From Paraphysoderma sedebokerense (lineage: Eukaryota > Blastocladiomycota > Physodermatomycetes > Physodermatales > Physodermataceae): DNA of 64,000 bases. The stretch is from contig JAHLJZ010000047.1 of NCBI GenBank assembly GCA_025602915.1, forward strand, positions 1 to 64,000, given 5' to 3'. Both the position numbers and the translations under genes were made by a program. Positions 1 through 12,526 of this stretch are shown here, piece after piece. The stretch's first letter is position 1; the number at the start of each line of letters is the position of its first letter. Below the pieces are notes generated by a model. That model did not search any database. It was given only the letters and a program-made list of their open reading frames with translations, and was not told the origin of the DNA.

Positions 1-322
1 TTTTTTAGCAGCACACCACGCACCTCCCACCAAACCTAGTCGAGTTGCGCAGGGGCCAGCGAATTTAGAATTATTACTAGTTATTACCCATTGAAAGGGG
101 CTTCCAAACGCACATACCAAATCGAGTTGCCTTCTTTTCACTTGCTCCATGCGTATCTTCTGGTGTTGTTTCCGTACGATCGTTGGCGGGCGGTTCATCT
201 AGAATGTCTAAAGATGGCCAGGATGAACTACTTATCATGCGTTTTTGAATATGCTGTCCATGAGTTGCCGAGACCAAAGCCAAGAACGCGAGTAATACGA
301 GAATTCTGATAAATTTAGCCAT
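1..322 (-). CDS. PTC7-like PP2C phosphatase with signal sequence, 5' part only (cut by window edge)
   Basis: Only the N-terminal 80 codons are in the window. Exon 1 runs from 322 to 118 and starts at the ATG of MAKFIRIL. Eighty-two bases of intron follow (117-36, donor GTATGT, acceptor CTAG), then the start of exon 2 (35-1). Residues 4-20 form a hydrophobic signal peptide or anchor, followed by a hydrophilic Ser/Thr/Asp-rich linker. The reading frame across the splice gives RFGLVGGAWCAAKK, which matches RYGLLQGAWCAPKK of the complete gene at 1165-2790. Both have the same splice position and phase and the same HxIQxRM motif after the signal sequence. It is therefore a diverged tandem paralogue of that phosphatase. 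The catalytic part lies outside the window, so activity cannot be judged. A reading that stops inside the intron would give an 81-residue secreted peptide, but the shared splice makes that unlikely. Confidence 0.68.
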
Positions 323-1164
323 ACTTGACAAATTTTTAATCTTGTATGATTTAATCGCCTAGATGCGTCTGCCGTATTTATAATTTGTGATACATACTTG
401 AACAGAAAAAGCCCCCATGGTTTCAAACTTTCCTCCTTCCGTTGCTTGGTTTCACCAGAGAATCAACACGATTATGCGTGTCAAATAGCATAGTCGCAAA
501 TCAGTGAAGAATTTCTCGGATTATTATATAATTTTCTGCTTCTGCACCGTCAAAAACGGATAAACCTAACCTAAAACCTGTCTGTAATATATAGTTAGTT
601 TGATGTTCCTTAAAATGATCAACTGAATCGTTCTCTCCGCTAATTATACACTTGATAGAAATTCTTGCATTACGGGGCTAGAAATATAACCTCCCCTGTA
701 TGAAACACCAATACCGTCATTATGAATTGTCGCTTCTTTATACAGTCGGCTCATATCGTGGATTGATCAAGGTGCAGTCTGCACAATCACGTAATCCAGA
801 TTGCCTCAGACATTGACTGATTTGCCAAACTGTAATCTATGAAATAATATTGAGACCTGATTATGTTTTCAGTACGAAACCGTATTTCCAAGAATTACGC
901 TCATTCGTTTGTCGCAAATACATATATGACAAGATTATATGGATTATCGTTGAAATAAAACGCAGAAATTCAATGCAAATTTAAAAGTTATTTATTGCAT
1001 TATTTATTCGCCGTTTTGTCTGAATAATTAGTACTGGCACAGTGTCGATTATCGCTGCCTCGAGCCAAACTCGCAGGCTCACGGATTTCAAATTCTACAG
1101 ATTATTAGGTATACCTTTTATCTATAACTATAATACAAATTGCAGACAAAGAAGGCCTTTAGAA
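323..1164. other. Intergenic, AT-rich
   Basis: This separates the two PTC7-like genes and should hold the promoter of the left gene and the 3' UTR of the right one. No ORF with recognisable similarity, RNA gene or repeat was seen. Confidence 0.5.
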
Positions 1165-2790
1165 TCAAATTATTGAGTTATCAGGTCCGGTGACCATAAA
1201 GGCAAGTATGGTAACCTATTTGTAATGTATTGTTAGCATAACGTCGAAACAACGAGCGACGACTTTAAGTTCATACGTCATCTAGTTTGCCGCCTGAGAT
1301 ACAGTACATTAAAGTTCCTTGTTAGCCTATTTTGCTTACAAAACTTTTGAATGAGCCAGAATTAATAGATTACCAGCATAATCTGTCTTCATTAATTTAT
1401 TAACGGATTTCGCAAATGGTGAAGTTCTACTTTGGTCGCCCATGAAGCGTCGTGCTTGTCGGCCCAATAATTCGGCTACCCTTTCCATGTTTTTGTCTTT
1501 CATATTCTTTGGCTTAATGATTTTGGAAAAAGAATCATAATTTATGTAGGGGGTATCTCTCAGCGTTTGCAAGATATTTGCATCGTAGGAATTGTCGAAT
1601 AACCCTTTTGATGAACCGAGATCAGCACGAATGTCAAACTATATATCCGACATATATCAGTACAAACCATCGGATGCGACAATCACAACTAAATCGACAC
1701 GTTAGCAAAGAGTTCTTTGAATAATAAATATATATAAACAAAATCATACTATCGCCCACTTTTAAATCATGCTCATTTGTAATGGCGTGTATCTCTGGAG
1801 TGTCGGATTTTTCTTCGTTGATATGCATTTGATATGGCCTAAATGGGGAAGAAAATATTTCAAGTTAACATAATTTGCGCACTTTTAGTTACACTCCAAA
1901 AAATAGATAATCTTACGCATTAAAATAATGTTGCATGTCCTGTGACTTGAATAATATTTGATCATTACGGATGATCATGTAGCGGCTATCACCCAGGACG
2001 GCGGTCGACAGTTTGGCCTAATTAATAGAGTTGGGTATGAGGAGATGGACTCTCGTTCAATAACTGAAATGGCTGAAAGAATACGGACAGTGTTGTAATC
2101 AAATTTGATAATCACGGCGGTGGAGGAGCCGCCCTTCAAAGCTTTGCTCTCTATCAGTCTTTCGTAGCCTTCCTGCATAATATCTCGAGGTGATTTATCA
2201 GGGCTTGCGATAGCATAATAGCTGAAAGTTAGGTCGGCGGACCAAATAATGCAGGTTATCCATAATAGTTAGGACGGATTTCAGTCTGATGTTCATATCA
2301 CGTACTAATTTGACAGTCCCCAGCTGAACCATCTGGGATCAATTCCTCTTTTCCGCCAGGCGCCAACTCCGTCGGTGACACCAGCAAAAGTTACGTCTTG
2401 AAGGCGAGTTACGAAGAATGCATCTTCTCCACAATCTTTTAGAATGACGATTGAGCTTTCTTCGTTAAGCTCATCCTCTCCTTTTGCTTTTTTGGGCGCA
2501 CACCATGCGCCTTGCAACAAACCTACATAGTTAGGCATTAATTAGGGTTCCCGGTGCTTTCCCAGGCATGGAGATCAACGATACAAACCATAACGAGTTC
2601 GCTGTCTTTTATGCGTCCTTTCCGCAACTTCTTGCTCCGTCTTTGTCCGCTTATTTGAAGCCCTGTCTTTTGGAGCATTTGATTCATGTTCGGGCGTTTG
2701 TACCATCCGTGTCTGGATCCGGTGACTATAGATAACTGAAATGAATGAAAACAGCACCAGCAGCATAAAAATCTTCGACGGTTTCGCCAT
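1165..2790 (-). CDS. PTC7-like PP2C-type protein phosphatase with N-terminal signal sequence
   Basis: A 353-residue protein from nine exons: 2790-2589, 2522-2306, 2221-2089, 2017-1917, 1838-1750, 1688-1668, 1604-1374, 1293-1277 and 1215-1165. Residues 6-22 are a hydrophobic signal peptide or anchor. A basic linker follows to about residue 65, then a PTC7-type PP2C domain. The metal-binding motifs are complete: GEDAFF (D101), VTDGVGAW (D118), GSSTA (171-175), LGDSR (192-196), VASDGLFDN (D254) and GGKLDDVTI (D336, D337). PP2C enzymes remove phosphate from Ser/Thr using Mn/Mg. Yeast Ptc7 has mitochondrial and membrane-anchored nuclear-envelope isoforms; here the leader looks like an ER signal or anchor rather than a basic amphipathic presequence. 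Exons 6 (21 nt) and 8 (17 nt) are micro-exons that carry catalytic Asp residues. The third donor (GTCCGT) is weak. A diverged paralogue sits immediately downstream at 1-322. Confidence 0.82.
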
Positions 2791-3436
2791 AGCTCACGAA
2801 TCAAGTTTTTTGTTGGTATTGTAATTTGTAGAAAATAAAGAAAGCAAGCGTTTTTATTTCTGACAATGAAACAGCCCTAATTCATGAGCTGTTTTCCGTT
2901 TCAATTGTGCCCAATCACGATATAGAACAATGTCGGTGCAAGCATCAGTCACCCCTGACTTGTGCAGCGACGTTATTGTCAGGTTTCGATTTCATATTGA
3001 ATCACCTTAGTGCAAGGCAAATCTATTTTTGTATATAATAGTCAACTACAGAGCTGCCGATGTTTTACAAAATCACAGTAATCTTTAGAAGATTCCGTTT
3101 TATTTCTCTAGGCGAAGTGGGAACGATTGATTACTCTTCATCACGGTATTAAATAATAAGTTGAATTAACCACACCTACCTTCAAATAACTGCTTGTAAT
3201 GTGATATTGTGCAAAATATAATGGCTGATATTAACTTGTTAACAGTAGTTTATCAATAGTTTCCTTCATGTTAATGCAAATTCACCAGTTATTAATTCCC
3301 TTATTTTGACACTCTTGAACTTGTTCTCGCCATGCATAATATGATGATAGATTAGAAGTGCATGCATTTGAATTAATACTAAAACGATCCTTTCCATTGC
3401 AACACCGTCTTCAGATTGCAGATAAGGATTTCGTAT
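2791..3436. other. Intergenic
   Basis: Contains the promoter side of the PTC7-like gene and the 3' end of the RNase gene. The short frames here have no recognisable similarity. Confidence 0.5.
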
Positions 3437-6400
3437 TTACAATACTTCTAACAATCTCCAGGTCAAACGTCCACTCCAAAGATCTAACTCATCAACTTCG
3501 ATTTGCACCCATTGGCCACTCTCGAGGCGATTCCACTTTCCACCATCGGTTCGATTTTTGTATATCTTTCCGACAGGGCCTTGCCACAGCCTCACAGTAA
3601 ACGCTGTATCGTTTTTATCCATCTGTCCAACAACACCGGTATAGCTTAGTCGTTCCTGCATACCCATTACCTTTCCTTGGTTTTCTCGTTCCCTCAAACA
3701 CCATAGGTACCAAAACCGTTCTCTCTGTCTCGTTATCAGTCTGAGCCGTTTCTCATGGGCCGTTATATTCGCCAACCTCTCTCTTAACTCCGCGGTCTCA
3801 ACTATTTTGTCCAGCCCATATTTGGCTCCATCAAAACCAGGATTCTTCTGACTTGCAAAGTAACAGTCAAACTGCCAATGCACAAAAGTGTCTAAGTATC
3901 GCCTCAATGGGCTCGTTATTTTGACGTATCCTTCGCCATCGAGAATTCCCATTTGCGAGTGACCCCCAGGATATAGACTGTAGCCAGCACTACCCAACCC
4001 AGATATCATATCAACACTTTTTGGGAACGGCAACACACCCTTTTCATTTACGAACTTGGTGACTAAAGATTCAATATCTGGTCGAAGCGGATCTTGTACA
4101 CGATAGGGAACAGGAATTTTATGCTCGAAGGCAAACTGGGCAGCGAGCTTTCCAGCTAATATCATCAGCTCGGAAACCAGTCGTTGCGATGCGGACATAT
4201 CAGAGAGAGCAGGCGTGAGCGTGACCAAAGGCGTTAAATTCAAAGATGAGAATTGAATTTTATTATCAGCCGGCCGCAGAGATCGAAATGGATAAGGAGA
4301 CAAAGACATAGATCCTGATGGTTGATAAATATTGAAGGCGGCATTCCCACGGCGATACTCAAAATGCCGCTGTGAGAGAATAAATAAGTTTTGCAAATCT
4401 TGCGCGACGCTAGAGGGGTATATTGGATCATTCTGGTTTAACGAATAATTCTGAGCGTCTAATAATATGTTGCTTGTAATATTGCGCCGAGGATTTATAG
4501 AAATTGAAATAGGTGGGGGATGCATAAACATATCGTTTAAATTTGGTAATCGCGGCAGGCCCGTAGAACTCGTCGAGGTCAACATTGTATCCACTTGGTC
4601 ATACGATAGTTTTACCACATTTCGAATAAAACCAGGTCGAACCTTATAATCTTTTATACTTCCATTTTGACCTAGTAGACAGCTCAAACTCATCACACAA
4701 TTTCCCTTTCCTTCTGTAATACCTAGTTCTCTTCCCAAATGACCGGGTAACATTGGAATCGATTCTTCTGGAAAATAAATGGTTCCGGACATCTTTCGCG
4801 TGTGGGACTCGAGTCGTCCTTGCGGTGGGATGTAGGAGGTTGGCGATGCTACGTGAATGTGAACCCATGTTTCGCCATTTGACAAACTTTCAACAGAAAC
4901 ACCGTCGTCGATTTCATGGGCAGTGGGAGCATCGATTGTGTAAACCGGAAGATTGCCGAAGTCGTGACGACTATGAAAGTGCGGATCGCAAGGATATGTG
5001 GTTGTCGCCGAAACAAGTTTCGAAGACGAACGAATACTCTTGACATCGCCATTTCCTATAGTGTAATCCGTTGAATTCACGTTTTCAACAATCGCGGCCA
5101 CTATATCCTTCATTTCCTTATCACGTGTATCCAACACTGATGCGCCAACTACTTCATCCACATCCAACTGTCCATACCGTGCTATACCTAAAATTTCCAA
5201 GAACTCCAAGGCGCCTGACCGATCAAATCTTCCGAGACCTAATCCTCGTAGAATGTAAGTCGGGACAAAACTGTAAATCGAGGCAATACTGGAGCTTGAG
5301 GTAATTTCAATTTCGGAATACCGCTCAATTGCATTAATGAATCTCAAGTCGTTTTCGTTCCACTTCGGTAATGATTTCAACAGCTTGCAGATTACTTCAT
5401 GCTCTATGCTTCCATTAGCTTTCAGAAAATCCAGCAATCCTACAACGCCTTCCTCTCGCCTTACTTCCACCCACATAGGATGTTGTAAATATGATTTCAT
5501 GACCTTCCCCACAATCTTATCAATCTTAGTTTTCACCTCCATAAATTCGCCACATTTGCCAATAAATTGATTCAGACTTTCTCCTCTAGATCTCGTGACA
5601 TCTTGACACCATTTTAGCAATTCCAACTCCTTGGGTGAAGTAAATGTAAAAGATAAATCAGAAGTGTGAAGACTGATTTTAGTACTTTCATTCTTCAATA
5701 CGTGAAGCAAGATAGCGATAGTTTGCAGCGAGTACATTAACTCGGTTGGAATCTCTGGTGTGGTCGAAGCGTTTGTCTGAAGTGAAGAATTCGACTTCAG
5801 GGAAGCATCTTCTAGAAACAAAAACTCTCTCACTTCATCGATCCCTACTTTTTTCCTCTTACTGCGAGTAAAATGTTCATGCATCGAACTCAACTTTTTG
5901 AAATGCTTTAAACCCAATTCGCGAACTTTATGTTCAACTTTGTACAATTGCATCCCGACCTTCCCTATGCTCGAAGCAGACATCGGTGTCGGCGGAGAAA
6001 ACGAGCCTAACGAGTCCTTTGGAATTCGGAATAGAATGTCCCGTTCGTTGCATGAAAGTCGATACCCGTTCGACGCCAACGCCGTCAACGGTCGGTCGGA
6101 AATTAAAAATCCAAGGTTTGTTCGATTATTCCTTAAATACAAAAAGATTTACTCAGTAAATACAAGTTGCGAGTACGGATCCTCGTCGAAGTCCAATACC
6201 TTAACACGACCACTAGATCACCAATTTCTGCTTTCCCAATTCTTTCCTTTCCTCCAGTACTGACATCAAGATCAATTTCTGAATCGTGCACTATGATGCG
6301 TTCCTTATCTGTCGCTAGTACATTCGGTGCTGTTGATTTCCTGCCTGAAATTGTGGCAATTCGTCGCGCGGACCTTACTGTTCGGGGATGAACAATTTTA

Positions 6401-6663
6401 GGTTGATATCCCAATCTGGTTCGTTCAATCTCCGTACTCCACGATGATATGGATAAGGGGCAGCTTTTATGAATTGATCGAGCCGTTTCCTTTGTTCTGG
6501 TTCGAGTTACGAGGTTTCTTGAACTGTTGCGGGCACCGAAACCCACTGAATAATATCTCGCGCCAGACAACATTCTCAATAAACGCGGCCAATGGAAAAA
6601 GCCAGTTTCCCTGATCTTCGAAGACAATACAGTCCCATTTGAGGACGGAAGTATAACCCTCAT
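3437..6663 (-). CDS. Mitochondrial RNase II/RNB-type 3'-5' exoribonuclease (DSS1/CYT-4-like)
   Basis: A 1,052-residue protein from two exons (6663-6200 and 6131-3437) with a 68-nt intron. The RNB domain starts near residue 545. The metal-binding acidic cluster IDAPTAHEIDDG is present (D555, D563, D564), and the C-terminal RNB signature ITSPLRRYLDTFVHWQF is intact. RNB enzymes degrade single-stranded RNA 3'-5'. The Arg/Ser-rich N-terminus (LPSSNGTVLSS, SARRIATISGRKST) and the large divergent region before the RNB domain match fungal mitochondrial members (yeast Dss1 of the mtEXO degradosome, Neurospora CYT-4) rather than Dis3. The start used is the first ATG; Met30 (MLSGARYYSVGF) is an alternative that also begins a plausible presequence. 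No premature stop or missing catalytic residue was seen. Confidence 0.85.
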
Positions 6664-6930
6664 TAGGCTTGGTCGGTTTAGTTATCTCATCTTGGTATAG
6701 TCCACGCCATCCTTCCAGGTGTTTATCCATCAACCGTGACGCGTTGCCCGGTCGACGAAACAGACTTGCATGGTCACGGAAGATCGTTTATATTAAAAAG
6801 ACAAAAATATCATCATGCAGCAATCCGTAAAATCAAACTATCATACAAAAATTTCATATTGATTGTCATATTTATTCATTGTCACATCCAATTGCATCGA
6901 ACTGTTATCGCAACTTTCCAAGCTGCTCCA

Positions 6931-9900
6931 TTACTCTTCATCAAACTGTTGTGAAGGTTTAGTCTTGCCATGGGAGAACTGGAATGCAGACTCATCTATT
7001 TAAATAATAAGAATGTGAACATGAAGTGACTTTTTACAGTCAGCTCAAACATCATGAAAGACTTACCACCGTCAAATCGCGTGAATTCGTAACCGCCTTC
7101 ACCATCAAATCGCAACAAATATTCATGATATTTGAATAAACTGGTACGATGTGATACCGTGAACAATGTAATCCCGACTTTACGTGCGTGTGTATACTAT
7201 TCCAATTAGTAGTATTTGTTATATAACAGTTAGTATACCTGAATACGGGAACAGCAGCGGCGGAGCAACATAAAGCGAATCGACGAAACGTGACGGACGA
7301 AACAACTATACGCACCATTAAACCTTCAACATCCACAGATACAGCAGATGTGCCTATATCATCAATCAACATGTACTATTAGCAAACTTATCCACTCACT
7401 TGCAGTCACTAAAAGACAACATACATTCATCGAGAATGGCGAACTGGGGTTTATGATAGAATAACCGAGCCTAACATTCGATAAGTCGAAGTCAGAATAT
7501 GGAAGAATAACAATTGAGAAAAACGGATGACAGTACCATTGCAACACGTTGCTAATTTAAAAAATGTTTAAAGAATCGTAAGAGTATCTTAAGTCAGCGA
7601 CTATAGCAAATAAAATTATACTATGTAGCAAAATAAACGTTCAAACCTTCTCACCACCGCTCAGCACATCTGCCCAATCACTAACACTATCAAAACCGCC
7701 TTCTCTCTCCACTAGATAACCCAAGTATACCGTCTCCAACAACTCGCCAATCTTTTTATCATCATATCCTCTGGCTAGTGCTTGCTCTTTAGTATGAGGA
7801 TATATAACTTGATCTCTTAAAGTACCGAGGGCAAGATAAGGCTTCTGAGGAACGTAGAATAAATTGTTCGGGGTGGGTTTGGTAAGTGTACCAGAGAATA
7901 GGGGCCACAGATCACCGAGAATTCTGAAAAGAGATGATTTGCCTGATGACAACGAAGACACGAGGAGATGAATACATATTGTAATGACTTAATCAGAAAA
8001 GAAATAACATAATCAACATTACCACATCCATTTGGTCCAGTAATCAAACAATTCATTCCTCTTTCCACTCTAAACTCTAATTGCTTAACCAAGACATCAC
8101 CATTGGGAGTAACAATTGGAACTTTCTGGAACTCAATTACACCATCTTGAACTTGAACTTTTCCTTTGAGAGCGCCAGTGTCAATACTTTTCAGTTCTGC
8201 CTTTTCATCTGCCTTCTTGGAAACCATGGTTCTTTGGTACTTTCCTTTTGTGATATCATCAAGGACGTTGAAGAGTTCTGAAACGCGAGAAGTGTAGCCG
8301 GCAAAGCGAGTAAGATCGCGACCGGCAAGGATTATACGTCCGACTAAACAATGGTAGCGAAAGTTAGTCGGTCATCAGCATCGGCTAAAATCTGAAACTG
8401 CGATAATCAAGGAACACAAAAAAAGATCATACCTGCTTGGGACAAGTTTACTAAGTAACCACTATTTCTAGAATAATCTTCCATAATTTTGGTTGGATCA
8501 GCAGCTGTATCGCCCATAAATTTGGTCGCATACGTTGGGTACAATACGGGTCTAGCCAGCAGATAATAGGCCAATGTTGTGGCCAGATATTTCACAAACA
8601 CTGAATCGACGATTCCGTTTCCAAATCGCAGCAAAATGACGGTTTGAATGTGCTTTTGAATTTTAGTAAATGCGGAGTTTACAATTGATTTCTCTCTCTC
8701 AGCCCCGCCGTAGAACGCAATTTCTTCGCTGTGCGTGATAATTCGAGAATGGCAGTATCGGAAATCTCCTTCGAGTTTCTGCTCTTGCGCTGTGTATTTA
8801 CCGAATGGCGGGGATAAAGAACGCAGGAGGACGCCAGAGAAGAAGAAGTACGAAATCATGGCAGCCGGAGCATCACGTCCGCTGTTGTTTCAGAAAACCG
8901 GTTTCGAGTTGAGGATATGTAACATAAGTAAATAGACAATGAGTGAAGCTTAACAGATGAAATAACGTACATAGCTTGACCCAATTTGTATGCAAACAGG
9001 AATATGTCGACTAAAGGTTTAGCAATGTCAGAATACAAATGAGATAAGGAATCCGCAAACTTGTCGATATCCTATGGATAATAAACCATTAGAACAGTCA
9101 GTGCCAACAATTCAATTGACCATTCGCTGCCTATGCCTTGAAATATGTGAAACGAACCTGAGTTAACAGTTGATCGGCATTTTGAATACGATTATCAATA
9201 TTTGTGATCTTGTAGAAAGTAATTCCATTCAAGTATTGATCATGCGCATACTATTTCATTCAAAAGCACGGCCACGAAGTTCAAATGAAATTAATCCCTG
9301 TCAGTGGATACCTCTTGACGCCAGGAAATGAAATAGACATACTCTTGTGAGTCTCGTTCTGAAACTCAAAGCCAAACTAGAAATACATAATTTCAGTGAA
9401 TTATTCACAGCACTTAGTGGCCACATCATTAAAGCGAATTCAATCATTTTCTCGACGAAGGCCTGGGTCCGAACTACCGTCAATATGGGTCAGAATGAAA
9501 TGACTATAACTCTACATTACCTTCTTGTCACGGCTGACAATAGATTTCACTACTGATCCGTTAAATCCTGAGAACCAAATGTCGAGCCTAGTTGATTTGA
9601 CGGTTGCATGTTTGTTTTGAAGGAGCGTTCGGTTAGCGGAGTTTTACAACTTATTTAATGTGCCGCAAACCCAGTAGCAAGCATCCAAACTTATTATATC
9701 AAAAACGCAACACTGTAATTCTGCATCGTCCGTCATGAAATGGGTCCAATATCTTACCAAGTTCTTGCAATTAAGACCACGGCCAAACTACCCAGTAACC
9801 CCGCTTCTCTGGAGAAGATGCCAGGAACACAAATTGGCAGTAATTTTTTCATTTGAGCCAAAAACCTAGCATCCACGCCGACTTTCTTTTCTCTCGAGGA

Positions 9901-10038
9901 GCCGGTTGACGATTTTGCGGCAACATCTGAGGGCTTCGACACTTTGGCTCTCCTTATGCCAAAGATAAGGATGGCCACAGCCGCGACTGCGGGCACTTTG
10001 GCTGGATGAGAACGAAGGAACGATAAAGATTGCGCCAT
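6931..10038 (-). CDS. Peroxisomal ABC half-transporter, PMP70/ABCD3 type
   Basis: A 673-residue protein from 13 exons: 10038-9758, 9587-9521, 9462-9343, 9250-9158, 9071-8971, 8881-8433, 8343-8023, 7942-7647, 7551-7537, 7470-7425, 7353-7316, 7196-7067 and 6995-6931. It has one ABCD transmembrane domain followed by one nucleotide-binding domain. Visible landmarks are the ABCD motif NADQLLTQD, the EAA-like loop [10 protein letters not shown]-type (here [10 protein letters not shown]), Walker A GPNGCGKSS near residue 470, signature LSGGEKQ at 571-577, Walker B FAILDE at 591-596 and the switch His in TVSHR (H625). Similarity is closer to PMP70 (for example WxDIWFSG and TPNGDVLV) than to the Pxa1/Pxa2 type. 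The family imports fatty acids or acyl-CoAs into peroxisomes as dimers. Exon 9 is only 15 nt and encodes QRVAM, completing the signature. The length is close to that of mammalian PMP70. Confidence 0.9.
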
Positions 10039-10271
10039 ATGTTTGTTATTGCTATGTGAAAAATAACAAGGGATGATGAGGATAGTCGAAGCGGGAAATT
10101 CGTAATCCAAGGGTCGGAGTTGTCCACTTTCACGAGTGAAATTCAACGCCAGATGTTCATTAAGAAACGAGGAACAGGCGCCACAGATCAACTACGGAAG
10201 GAATTAACATTTAAAGGGAAACAGGATTTATGGGCTATATAAGTATGAATAATAATACGTATATCCTACAT

Positions 10272-12131
10272 CTAAATTTTATACTCTTCCCAGCCCGTCT
10301 TTTCCAAATTGTCCACCTTGCGCATCACCTCGCCTTCAACTTTGTCCTGATAGTCAATCATCTTTTCCAAGTAAACTGAGTAATGGGAACCTAACATTCT
10401 CACCGCGAGCAACGCCGCGTTTGTTGAATTATTGATTGCCACAGTCGCAACCGGAACACCTCTCTATTGAAAGCGAACGGTCCAGATCAGTTCATGTTAC
10501 ATTAAGTAAAGGCATAAAAAGAGTACGAACCGGCATCTGGACAATACTGTACAAGCTATCCATCCCGTCCAACACTTTCAATGCAACAGGAACTCCAATA
10601 ACGGGTAGTGGAGTCAATGCTGCCACCATTCCAGGCAAATGAGCGGCACCACCAGCTGCAGCGATGATAACTTTTATTCCTCGTTTGTGCGCACTCTTCG
10701 CGAATTCAACCATTCTCAATGGTGTACGATGAGCTGAGACAATTGTCAATTCAAACGGTACATCAAAATCAGACAGAAATTGAGCCGCCGCCTTCATAAC
10801 CGGTAAATCGGAATCTGAACCCATGATGATCGAAACTAATGGTGAGGGTGAGGGCGCAGCGAGTGTTCGGTCGAATGCATCAGGAGACTGGGACATAATT
10901 GCCGAGAGTCGCGAAGTGAGCTCGATATACGAATCTGCCACTATGGTGATGTGACCCAGTTTCCTATCTTTTTTGACACCAGATTTCCCGTACATATGAA
11001 CAGTAGCTCCTTGAACAGTCAATGATTTTTTAACGGGTTTCAGCGTCTCGATTAGGTTCTCGTCGGTGTCGGAGGCACCAAGAATATTATACATAACCGC
11101 ATACGGTACTTTCAAGGCGGTAGAGCCGAGCGGTAAGCCGGTTATTGCTCGGAGATGGTTCTCAAATTGTGACGTATGACAAGCTTCAATGGTATAATGA
11201 CCAGAGTTGTGAGGTCGCGGTGCCATCTCGTTAAGTAATATCGAATCTACACAGATGAGAGATAAGATTAGTCTATCGCATACCACTCAAAATGAAATGA
11301 ATTCCTAAGTTACACACCATCAGGCAATACAAACATTTCCACGCCAAATATTCCCGCGCCATGTAAGCATTTTACAGCCTTTTCGGCCACTTCCTGGGCC
11401 TTTGTCCTCACAACGCCATCAATTTGCGCAGGGGCATAAACAACACTACATATGCTCCTCTTGTGTACTGTTTCAACAACCGGATAACTAACTACGTCGC
11501 CATTGATACTCCTCACAACCATCACTGCCACTTCCTTCACAAATGGCACAAATTTCTCGACGTATAATTCCACATTTCCAGTTGGGTTCAATGTTTGCCA
11601 AGCTTCAGATATCGCTGAATCGCTAGAGCTCTTAATTAAATAATTTCCACGTCCATCATAAGCGAGCTTCTTGGCTTTTAGCATCAGCGGAATTCCAAAT
11701 CCGCCATCTTTCTCGTCCCGACAAAGGCTTTTCAAATCTTCCAAAGATTTCACTTCTTTATATTGAGCAAGCGGTATATTGTGACCAGATAAATATTTTT
11801 TTTGTTCATATTTGTCTTGGATGACTTTAATCGTTTTGACGTTTGGGCAGACTTGAACTTTGCCATCACTTTCTAGTCCTTCGAGCACTCCAACATCTAC
11901 GTGCTCAATTTCAAACGTAATTACGTCAACATTTTGGGCTAGTTCCTTTATTTTGGCCGGATCCGCAAAGTGACCGGTGATGTGAGATGAGTTGGAGAGT
12001 TGTTTGGCGGGGGAATTGGGAGAATCCAAAAATGTGAGGGAGAGGTTTAGGCGGTGAGCGGCTTCCTGGAGCATGCGACCGAGCTGACCGCCACCCAGAA
12101 TGCCAATTTTGATGGGAATGAGACCGGTCAT
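10272..12131 (-). CDS. ADE2: Phosphoribosylaminoimidazole carboxylase (PurK-PurE fusion)
   Basis: A 573-residue protein from three exons (12131-11318, 11246-10531, 10463-10272), almost the length of yeast Ade2. The N-terminal PurK ATP-grasp part begins [13 protein letters not shown] and includes EIEHVDV and [15 protein letters not shown]. The C-terminal PurE part (from about residue 410) includes [29 protein letters not shown] and [10 protein letters not shown]. It converts aminoimidazole ribonucleotide to carboxy-AIR in purine synthesis. The PurK-then-PurE order is the fungal arrangement. All three domain junctions and both splice sites keep frame and conserved residues. The start is the ATG directly before the dinucleotide-fold glycine motif. 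Confidence 0.96.
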
Positions 12132-12526
12132 AGTATCTCAGTATGTATTAATGTGTTCGGAATGAATTGTATATGTTGAAATACTCGCAGATACATATGT
12201 TGAATGAACGCGATAAGCAAATCTTGTTTACGGCGTGACCGGTTGCCCCGGTAACTATCCTTGGATTTCTTAGCGCACACGGTTAATGCATAGCATAATT
12301 TACGATGGAAGTACCATAGACTAAAGATACCCTCCTGTAGAAATAAATAACATCAATTGATACTATTGGATATTATCAGGAATGTTCGCTAAACAGTCAT
12401 TGAAAATCAGGATGTGCTAATGATCTTAATGATCGCGATTATGCTACCCCGCGCCTTTGGCAAATCGTAGAGTCACTAATTATGGGTGTAGGGTGCACAA
12501 CTTTAAGCATTGTAGATTGACCGAAA
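12132..12526. other. Intergenic
   Basis: About 395 bases between the ADE2 start and the 3' end of the next minus-strand gene. It should contain the ADE2 promoter. No coding signal was found. Confidence 0.5.

Noticed and set aside
1336-1634. Apparent loss of the catalytic Asp in the PTC7-like gene (reading GSSKGLFDN and AGNLLILAHSKVL)
   Set aside because: These are intron read-through. Splicing in the 21-nt and 17-nt exons restores VASDGLFDN and GGKLDDVTI in frame, and the total exon length is a multiple of three.
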